Of a DNA stretch of 15,851 bases, positions 7,907 through 15,851 are shown piece after piece. Origin of the DNA: Halieaceae bacterium UBA3479 (GTDB lineage: Bacteria > Pseudomonadota > Gammaproteobacteria > Pseudomonadales > Halieaceae); assembly GCA_002377985.1 (NCBI GenBank), contig DFQW01000126.1, positions 508 to 16,358 of the forward strand, read 5' to 3'. How positions within the stretch are numbered: the stretch's first letter is position 1; the number at the start of each line of letters is the position of its first letter. The position numbers and the translations under genes were made by a program. The notes under the pieces were generated by a model that was not told the DNA's origin, ran no database searches, and saw only the letters and a list, made by a program, of their open reading frames with translations.

Positions 7907-7928
7907 AATTAAAGCAGTAGCCTGTTAA

Positions 7929-8837
<909 letters not shown>

Positions 8838-8856
8838 TTTTCACTGTGTACTTTAG

Positions 8857-9093
<237 letters not shown>

Positions 9094-9109
9094 TCGCCTT
9101 CTTTTTTCC

Positions 9110-9132
9110 GGGGCGCGACAAGCCGTGTCCCC
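9110..9132 (+). other. Imperfect hairpin between atpE and atpF
   Basis: GGGG (9110-9113) can pair with CCCC (9129-9132), and an inner GACA (9117-9120) pairs with TGTC (9126-9129) around a short loop; the two pairings share base 9129, so only an imperfect stem with a bulge forms. A T-rich run precedes rather than follows it, so it is not an intrinsic terminator. It could protect the atpE message from 3' decay; this is speculation. Confidence 0.25.
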
Positions 9133-9153
9133 AGAACACCACAGGAGCAGCGT

Positions 9154-9624
9154 GTGAACATTAATCTCACCTTGATTGGACAGCTCATCGCCTTCGTCGC
9201 GTTTGTTGCGTTTTGCATGCGCTATGTGTGGCCTCCGATCACCGCCGCGATGGCAGAGCGCCAAGGCAAAATTGCAGAGGGGCTCGCCGCAGCAGATCGC
9301 GCAGGGCACGACCTTGAGCTGGCACAGCAGCGAGCGACCGAACGGCTGGCGGAAGCCAAGCGTGAGGCAGCCGGGATTATCGAGGCAGCCAACAAGCGGG
9401 CCCAGGCGGTCGTGGATGAGGCCAAGCAAGCGGCTATTGCGGAGTCTGAGCGCGTCAAGGCGGCCGCATCTGCAGAAATAGAGCAAGAGCGCGCCCGCGC
9501 GCAGGAGCAGCTGATGACTCAGGTCAGTGCGTTGGCGGTTGCGGGCGCAGAGAAAATTCTCGGTGCCGAAATCGATGCTGATAAACACGCGGATTTGCTC
9601 AAAACCCTCTCGGCAGGATCGTAA
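9154..9624 (+). CDS. atpF: F1Fo ATP synthase subunit b
   Basis: Subunit b is the dimeric peripheral stalk that stops the alpha3beta3 head from turning with the rotor. The 156-residue length is the same as in E. coli. Residues about 5-25 form a single membrane anchor ([20 protein letters not shown]), followed by WPPI and Arg36. The rest is a long Ala/Glu/Lys/Arg-rich coiled coil (about 40-125) ending in the conserved VAGAEKILG segment that meets subunit delta. The start is GTG 9154, with AGGAG at 9143-9147 six bases upstream, and it yields the conserved MNxNLTLIGQ N-terminus. Four bases from stop to start (9625-9627) separate it from atpH. Confidence 0.96.
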   Translation: MNINLTLIGQLIAFVAFVAFCMRYVWPPITAAMAERQGKIAEGLAAADRAGHDLELAQQRATERLAEAKREAAGIIEAANKRAQAVVDEAKQAAIAESERVKAAASAEIEQERARAQEQLMTQVSALAVAGAEKILGAEIDADKHADLLKTLSAGS

Positions 9625-9627
9625 TCT

Positions 9628-10164
9628 GTGATAGAGCCAACCACTCTTGCCAGACCCTATGCGCGTGCCGCCTTTGAGCACGCACGCGCGGCGAACCAGC
9701 TAGATGTCTGGAAAGCGTCTTTGGCGCAGCTGGCGGCTTTAACGTCAGAGCCGAAAGTGGCCGCCTCGCTCAGGCGCCCCGATCAAACGGCAGCACAGCG
9801 AGCCGCCACCTTGATGTCGTTGGCGGGTGAGTCCCTGCCAGAGGCTGTTGGCAACCTGCTCCACGTGCTGGCTGACAATGGGCGATTGGCTTTGCTCCCC
9901 GAAGTGTCGTCGCTGTTCGAGCAATTCAAGCAGTCAGTAGAAAGCGCGGTGGCGGTTCATGTTACCTCCGCGTATCCCCTCAGTGATGCTGAGGCGGATC
10001 AACTCACCGCATCTATGGAGGCGCGGCTGGCACGTAGTGTCACCCTAACTTCTGAAACCGACCCCTCGCTGTTGGGAGGGGCTCTTATTCGGGCCAATGA
10101 TCTGGTGATCGACGGCTCTATACGCGGCCGCCTGAACAAACTGGCCGGCTCGTTGAATCAATGA
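9628..10164 (+). CDS. atpH: F1Fo ATP synthase subunit delta
   Basis: Subunit delta sits on top of the F1 head and links it to the b dimer. The 178-residue length fits the family (177 in E. coli). The N-terminal helical domain starts with [15 protein letters not shown], the usual ARPYAxAxFExA pattern, and the C-terminal domain ends with the diagnostic [23 protein letters not shown] motif (in part; about 145-168). The start is GTG 9628, only 3 bases after the atpF stop, with AGGA at 9615-9618 inside the end of atpF, so translation is probably coupled. A 13-base gap leads to atpA. Confidence 0.95.
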   Translation: MIEPTTLARPYARAAFEHARAANQLDVWKASLAQLAALTSEPKVAASLRRPDQTAAQRAATLMSLAGESLPEAVGNLLHVLADNGRLALLPEVSSLFEQFKQSVESAVAVHVTSAYPLSDAEADQLTASMEARLARSVTLTSETDPSLLGGALIRANDLVIDGSIRGRLNKLAGSLNQ

Positions 10165-10177
10165 CAGAGGACTAGTC

Positions 10178-11722
10178 ATGCAACAGCTCAACCCCTCGGA
10201 AATCAGCGATCTCATCAGGCAGCGGATTGACGCGCTTGAAGTCACCTCGCAGGCGACCAATGAGGGCACTATCGTATCCGTTACGGACGGCATTATCCGT
10301 ATTCATGGTCTGACCGAGGTCCAATACGGTGAGATGATCGAGTTCGAGGGCGGTGTTTTTGGTTTGGCACTCAACCTCGAGCGAGATTCTGTGGGTGCGG
10401 TGGTGCTGGGTGATTACAAGCGGCTGGCCGAGGGCCAAACCTGCCGCTGCACCGGCCGTATCCTCGAGGTGCCGGTTGGACCTGAGCTTCAGGGTCGCGT
10501 GGTTGACTCCCTCGGCAATCCGATCGACGGCAAGGGCGCCATTGAGACCAAGATGACCGATGCGATCGAAAAGATTGCGCCCGGCGTTATCGCCCGGCAA
10601 TCGGTTGATCAGCCGGTTCAAATCGGGCTCAAGGCGATCGACGCTATGGTGCCGATCGGTCGCGGCCAAAGAGAGCTGATCATTGGCGACCGTCAGGTTG
10701 GAAAAACAGCCATTGCGGTTGACGCCATCATTAACCAGAAAGGCACCGGGATTAAATGTATCTACGTTGCCGTCGGCCAAAAAGCCTCTTCGGTCGCGTC
10801 TGTGGTGCGCAAACTCGAGGAGCATGGCGCTATGGCGCACACCATTGTGGTGGCCGCCAACGCGTCGGATCCCGCGGCTATGCAGTACTTGGCGCCTTTT
10901 GCCGGCTGCACTATGGGTGAGTACTACCGCGATCGTGGTGAGGACGCGCTCATTATTTATGACGACCTGTCCAAACAGGCGGTGGCTTATCGGCAGATCT
11001 CTCTGCTTCTGAGAAGACCGCCGGGCCGAGAGGCTTACCCCGGAGACGTGTTTTACCTGCACTCCCGTCTCCTCGAGCGAGCGGCCCGCGTCAATGCAGA
11101 CTATGTCGAACAGTTCACGGGCGGCGCGGTGAAGGGACAAACCGGATCTCTGACGGCCCTTCCCGTGATTGAGACACAGGCAGGCGACGTGTCCGCGTTT
11201 GTACCGACCAACGTGATTTCTATTACCGACGGACAGATTTTCCTGGAGGCCGACATGTTCAATGCCGGCATCCGCCCGGCGATGAACGCGGGTATTTCTG
11301 TTTCGAGAGTGGGTGGCGCCGCGCAGACCAAGATTGTCAAAAAACTCTCGGGTGGCATTAGAACGGCGCTGGCCCAATACCGGGAACTGGCGGCCTTCTC
11401 GCAGTTTGCTTCGGATTTGGATGACGCCACCAAGGCGCAGCTGGACCACGGCGAGCGCATTACCGAACTGATGAAGCAAAAACAGTATGCACCGCTGTCG
11501 ATAGCCGACATGGGCGTGCTTCTCTATGCCGGTAATGAAGGCTATTTGCGGGACGTCGAGGTTGCGAAAATCAGCGACTTTGAATCAGCTTTGCTCAGCT
11601 ACATGCGCGCCGAGTGTGCAGATGTAATGCAGCAGATTGAATCAGACGGTGGCTGGAATGACGAGCGCGAGGCTGCGTTTAAGTCCGCTCTGGAAGCCTT
11701 TAAGTCGACGCAGACCTGGTAA
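10178..11722 (+). CDS. atpA: F1Fo ATP synthase subunit alpha
   Basis: Subunit alpha carries the non-catalytic nucleotide sites of the F1 head and supplies the arginine finger to the catalytic sites on beta. The 514-residue protein (513 in E. coli) shows the N-terminal beta-barrel ([10 protein letters not shown]), the P-loop GDRQVGKT (170-177, Lys176), Walker [13 protein letters not shown] (about 257-268) and the Arg377 finger in [13 protein letters not shown], equivalent to Arg376 of E. coli. ATG 10178 has AGAGGA six bases upstream. The next gene, atpG, begins 6 bases after the stop. Confidence 0.98.
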   Translation: MQQLNPSEISDLIRQRIDALEVTSQATNEGTIVSVTDGIIRIHGLTEVQYGEMIEFEGGVFGLALNLERDSVGAVVLGDYKRLAEGQTCRCTGRILEVPVGPELQGRVVDSLGNPIDGKGAIETKMTDAIEKIAPGVIARQSVDQPVQIGLKAIDAMVPIGRGQRELIIGDRQVGKTAIAVDAIINQKGTGIKCIYVAVGQKASSVASVVRKLEEHGAMAHTIVVAANASDPAAMQYLAPFAGCTMGEYYRDRGEDALIIYDDLSKQAVAYRQISLLLRRPPGREAYPGDVFYLHSRLLERAARVNADYVEQFTGGAVKGQTGSLTALPVIETQAGDVSAFVPTNVISITDGQIFLEADMFNAGIRPAMNAGISVSRVGGAAQTKIVKKLSGGIRTALAQYRELAAFSQFASDLDDATKAQLDHGERITELMKQKQYAPLSIADMGVLLYAGNEGYLRDVEVAKISDFESALLSYMRAECADVMQQIESDGGWNDEREAAFKSALEAFKSTQTW

Positions 11723-11728
11723 CCCAGC

Positions 11729-12592
11729 ATGGCTGTTGGCAAGGAAATTCGCACCAAGATCTCGAGCATTCGAAGCACGCAAAAGATCACCAGTGCCATG
11801 GAGATGGTGGCCGCCAGCAAGATGCGGCGCGCGCAGGATCGCATGGAGCTGGGTAAACCCTATGCCCAGCGTATGCGCGCTGTGGTGGGACATATTGCGA
11901 ATGCGACCCCCGAATACCGTCACGCCTATATGCAGGCGCGGGAGATCAAGCGCGCGGGTTATATTATTGTTTCGACCGATCGTGGACTGTGCGGCGGCCT
12001 GAATATCAACTTGTTCAAGGCGGCAATTCAGTCGATGCGGGCGCAGCAAGACGACGGCGTAGAGGTCGAACTCTGTTTGGTGGGAGCCAAAGCGTCTGGC
12101 TTCTTCGCCAGCGTTGGGGGAAACGTCACGGCATCTGTTCGGGATCTTGGCGAAGAGCCGTCGATTGAGGACCTGATAGGCGGCGTCAAGAGCATGCTCG
12201 ACGCGTACACCGATGGTCGCATTGATGCCCTGTTCCTCGCCGGCAATGAGTTCGTGAATACCATGACCCAGTCGCCACGGGTCGAGCAATTGTTGCCGCT
12301 GAAGCCGGAAGAGAGCGCGTCGCTGTCCCATCACTGGGATTACATTTATGAGCCGGACGCCCGGGAGTTGCTCGACGCATTGATGATTCGTTATATCGAA
12401 TCGTTGGTTTACCAAGCAGTGGTTGAGAACGGCGCCTGTGAGCAAGCTGCGCGCATGATCGCCATGAAGAACGCAACCGACAACGCCGGCGAGCTGATCG
12501 ACGAGCTGCAACTGGTTTACAACAAAGCCAGACAGGCGGCGATTACTCAGGAATTGGCAGAAATTGTGGGGGGCGCTGCGGCCATTGGCTAA
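11729..12592 (+). CDS. atpG: F1Fo ATP synthase subunit gamma
   Basis: Subunit gamma is the central rotor shaft that drives conformational change in the beta subunits. Its 287 residues equal the E. coli length. The N-terminal helix ([21 protein letters not shown]) and the C-terminal helix ([21 protein letters not shown], in part) form the coiled-coil axle and carry the family signature ITQELxEIVxGAAA. The middle is the Rossmann-like domain with [11 protein letters not shown] (about 87-97). ATG 11729 lies 6 bases after the atpA stop with no recognisable ribosome site, so coupling to atpA translation is likely. A 68-base gap containing a perfect 6-bp hairpin separates it from atpD. Confidence 0.97.
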   Translation: MAVGKEIRTKISSIRSTQKITSAMEMVAASKMRRAQDRMELGKPYAQRMRAVVGHIANATPEYRHAYMQAREIKRAGYIIVSTDRGLCGGLNINLFKAAIQSMRAQQDDGVEVELCLVGAKASGFFASVGGNVTASVRDLGEEPSIEDLIGGVKSMLDAYTDGRIDALFLAGNEFVNTMTQSPRVEQLLPLKPEESASLSHHWDYIYEPDARELLDALMIRYIESLVYQAVVENGACEQAARMIAMKNATDNAGELIDELQLVYNKARQAAITQELAEIVGGAAAIG

Positions 12593-12615
12593 CGCCCTGA
12601 CTCAGGAAAAAGTAA

Positions 12616-12634
12616 GTGACGCCGTGTTCGTCAC
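12616..12634 (+). other. Perfect 6-bp hairpin in the atpG-atpD gap
   Basis: GTGACG (12616-12621) and CGTCAC (12629-12634) are exact reverse complements around a 7-base loop (CCGTGTT). No T-tract follows, so it is not an intrinsic terminator. It lies 26 bases before the atpD start and leaves the atpD ribosome site (ACGAGGA, 12647-12653) unpaired. It could be an RNA processing or stability element; function is not shown by the sequence. Confidence 0.35.
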
Positions 12635-12645
12635 ACCAGTTTTGA

Positions 12646-14058
<1,413 letters not shown>

Positions 14059-14078
14059 TGCGCCGAGGGAACTGAGAG

Positions 14079-14507
14079 ATGGCGATGACCCTACACTGCG
14101 ATATCGTCAGTGCCGAGGAGCAGATTTACTCGGGGCTGGTGGAGCTGTTGGTCGCGACCGGCGTTGAGGGCGAGCTGGGCGTGTGTTACGGCCACGCCGC
14201 CTTGCTGACTCGCCTTATCCCTGGCCCCATCCGCATTGTGGAACAAGGTGGCGTCGAGCAGATTTACTATGCTTCGGGCGGTTTTGTTGAGGTGCAGGGT
14301 GACGTTGTCACTGTGCTTGCAGATACGGCCGTTCGGGCAGACGATATCGATGAAGCCGCCGCCGAACTCGCGAGAAAGGATGCCGAGGAGACGCTGGCAA
14401 ATCAGCAAGGTGAAATTGACTACGGCCGTGCCTCGGCACAGCTCGCTGAAGCGACCGCGCAGCTCGCGACTCTGCGCAAGGTTAAAAATCGCGCTGGCCG
14501 CGGATAA
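14079..14507 (+). CDS. atpC: F1Fo ATP synthase subunit epsilon
   Basis: Subunit epsilon binds gamma in the rotor and inhibits ATP hydrolysis. The 142-residue protein (139 in E. coli) has the N-terminal beta-sandwich ([29 protein letters not shown] at about 31-44; [20 protein letters not shown] at 65-84) and a C-terminal helical hairpin (about 90-137) rich in Ala, Glu and Gln. The usual GELGIxxxHxPLLT signature has Cys-Tyr-Gly before the His and Ala for Pro, a mild variation. Two nearby ATG codons are possible (14079 and 14085); 14079 is preferred because GAGGGA (14065-14070) lies 8 bases upstream. The gap from atpD is 20 bases. It is the last gene of the operon, and no clear terminator follows. 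Confidence 0.95.
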   Translation: MAMTLHCDIVSAEEQIYSGLVELLVATGVEGELGVCYGHAALLTRLIPGPIRIVEQGGVEQIYYASGGFVEVQGDVVTVLADTAVRADDIDEAAAELARKDAEETLANQQGEIDYGRASAQLAEATAQLATLRKVKNRAGRG

Positions 14508-14590
14508 TCCGTTCACGCCTCCCTTTTATTTCCGGTGTTTGTTGGGTCAATGGTTGCTCCGCGCTTGCAAAACGAGCGGCGCACTTCATC

Positions 14591-14614
14591 ATGTGGCGAG
14601 ATTCGTCGCCATAT
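14591..14614 (+). other. 9-bp hairpin immediately upstream of glmU
   Basis: ATGTGGCGA (14591-14599) pairs with TCGCCATAT (14606-14614), with one G-T pair, around the 6-base loop GATTCG. It ends 14 bases before the glmU ATG and is not followed by a T-tract, so it is unlikely to be an intrinsic terminator for the atp operon. Because glmU lacks a clear ribosome site, the structure might influence glmU translation or be an RNA processing site; that is inference. Confidence 0.45.
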
Positions 14615-14628
14615 AGCCGGGCTTGACT

Positions 14629-15851
14629 ATGCTTGAGGTCATCATTTTGGCCGCCGGACACGGTAGCCGCATGCAGTCCCGTACCGCCAAAGTGCTGCAC
14701 ACGTTGGGAGGCCAGCCCCTGGTCTGTCATGTACTGGATACCGCACGGCAGCTGGGCGCCGGTCGCATTCATGTGGTGGTGGGTCACGATGCCGAGGCGG
14801 TAACGGCCGCAGTCGCCGCTGCCGACGTGGTGTGCCACATGCAAGAGCAGCAGTTGGGCACCGGCCATGCGGTGCAACAGGCCATCGATGCCTGTGATGC
14901 GGCGAATACGGTGTTGGTGCTTTTTGGCGACGTGCCCCTGATACAGCCTGATTCTTTAAGCCAAGTGGTGAGCGCCGCAGCGTCTGGAATGGCCATGCTC
15001 GCCGCGAATCTTTCAGATCCCGCGGGTTACGGGCGCGTGCTCCGTGATGCACAGGGCAACTTTCAGGGTGTCGTAGAGGAGCGAGATGCCAGCCCCGATC
15101 AGAAACGCCTTGGTGAGATTAATACGGGGGTGCTGGCAGCGCCCGCGGCGATTTTGGGCCGGTATCTGGAGCGACTGGGTAATAACAATGCCCAAGGCGA
15201 ATATTACCTCCCGGATGTACTCATGCTTGCGGCAGCGGACGGAGAAACGGTCACGGTGGTGGCGTCCGATCATGCACTGGATTGCCTGGGAGTCAACACA
15301 CCGCAACAGCTAGAGCAGCTAGAGCGTTTGTATCAAGGCGCTTTGGCCGACCAACTTTTGACGCAGGGCGTTTTTATCGCCGATCGCTCCCGACTGGATA
15401 TTCGCGGGACGTTGCGGTGCGGCAGGGATGTGCGTATTGATGTGAACACGGTGTTTGAAGGCGCCGTGGTTCTTGCTGATGGCGTGACAATCGGCGCTAA
15501 CTGTGTCATTGCGAACAGTGGTATTGGCGAGGGCGCTCAAATCCATCCGTTCACGCATATCGAGGGCGCGGAGATCAAAGCGGGCGCAAGTATTGGGCCC
15601 TATGCGCGCATTCGCCCCGGCTCGGTGATAGATGAGCGGGCGAAAGTAGGCAATTTTGTAGAGATCAAAAACACACATCTCGGGAAAGCGGCGAAGGCGA
15701 GCCACCTTGCCTATCTGGGCGACGCGGACGTGGGATCCAATAGTAATGTTGGCGCGGGCACGATCACCTGTAATTATGATGGCGCCAATAAATTCCGCAC
15801 CGTGTTGGGCGAGTCGGTATTTGTGGGATCCAACAGTACGCTGGTTGCGCC
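14629..15851 (+). CDS. glmU: Bifunctional GlcNAc-1-P uridyltransferase / GlcN-1-P acetyltransferase GlmU (3'-truncated)
   Basis: GlmU acetylates glucosamine-1-phosphate and then couples it to UTP, giving UDP-GlcNAc for peptidoglycan and LPS. 407 codons are visible of about 455; the 3' end is beyond the window. The N-terminal uridyltransferase domain shows LAAGHGSRMQSRTAKVLH (7-24; Arg14, Lys21), QLGTGHA (75-81), metal-binding Asp101 in FGDVPL and Asn223 in GVNT. After a linker helix, the left-handed beta-helix of hexapeptide repeats (from about 255) contains ARIRPG, the catalytic His359 in KASHLAYLGDA and GAGTITCNYDGANK. Compared with the family pattern GxGTRMxSxxPKVLH, Thr is Ser and Pro is Ala here. 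ATG 14629 gives the usual short N-terminus; the in-frame stop at 14614 limits alternatives to TTG 14623. No good ribosome site is visible. Confidence 0.96.
   Translation, partial: MLEVIILAAGHGSRMQSRTAKVLHTLGGQPLVCHVLDTARQLGAGRIHVVVGHDAEAVTAAVAAADVVCHMQEQQLGTGHAVQQAIDACDAANTVLVLFGDVPLIQPDSLSQVVSAAASGMAMLAANLSDPAGYGRVLRDAQGNFQGVVEERDASPDQKRLGEINTGVLAAPAAILGRYLERLGNNNAQGEYYLPDVLMLAAADGETVTVVASDHALDCLGVNTPQQLEQLERLYQGALADQLLTQGVFIADRSRLDIRGTLRCGRDVRIDVNTVFEGAVVLADGVTIGANCVIANSGIGEGAQIHPFTHIEGAEIKAGASIGPYARIRPGSVIDERAKVGNFVEIKNTHLGKAAKASHLAYLGDADVGSNSNVGAGTITCNYDGANKFRTVLGESVFVGSNSTLVA

Noticed and set aside
10172..11479. A long open frame on the minus strand opposite atpA (435 codons)
   Set aside because: It is a shadow of the strongly conserved atpA codon pattern; it has no family resemblance, and the plus strand is certain.
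14565..14592. TTGCAA - 16 bases - CATCAT as a glmU promoter
   Set aside because: Both elements match only four of six bases, and the start would fall within the hairpin; too weak to claim.

Overview
This window is a stretch of core chromosome from a gammaproteobacterium. The gene order is yidC - mnmE - (gap) - mnmG - rsmG - parA - parB - atpI - atpBEFHAGDC - glmU, all on the + strand. This is the classic neighbourhood of the replication origin in Gammaproteobacteria. Protein details resemble Pseudomonas-like and marine (Cellvibrionales-type) lineages more than enterics: AtpB has a longer N-terminus, and parAB sits between rsmG and atpI. The exact genus cannot be read from the sequence. Coding DNA is moderately GC-rich, and both ends cut through genes: yidC lacks its 5' end and glmU lacks its 3' end.

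Layout. (1) Bases 2-2705: the end of the membrane insertase gene yidC, followed 7 bases later by the tRNA-modification GTPase gene mnmE. (2) Bases 2706-3228: a 523-base non-coding gap with an AT-rich core, tandem TTTTTAATG repeats, a few one-mismatch DnaA-box-like sites and a probable mnmG promoter. It is the best candidate for the chromosomal origin (oriC). (3) Bases 3229-7433: mnmG, rsmG, parA and parB, tightly coupled by overlaps of 8, 4 and 1 bases. MnmG works with MnmE on tRNA wobble uridine, RsmG methylates 16S rRNA, and ParA/ParB segregate the newly copied origin. (4) Bases 7434-14507: a promoter and the complete nine-gene F1Fo ATP synthase operon, with all key catalytic and proton-translocating residues intact. 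(5) Bases 14508-15851: a 121-base spacer with a 9-bp hairpin, then most of glmU (UDP-GlcNAc synthesis).

The genes belong to separate basic processes (protein insertion, tRNA and rRNA modification, origin segregation, energy conversion, cell-wall precursor synthesis) that are kept together near the origin in this group. I found no mobile element, CRISPR array, tRNA/rRNA gene, toxin-antitoxin or defence gene, or unexplained coding region. I do not see an undescribed system here. The observations worth following up are the candidate origin, two promoters with C-rich discriminators, non-ATG starts inside the ATP synthase operon, three intergenic hairpins, and a few unusual residues (RsmG, GlmU).
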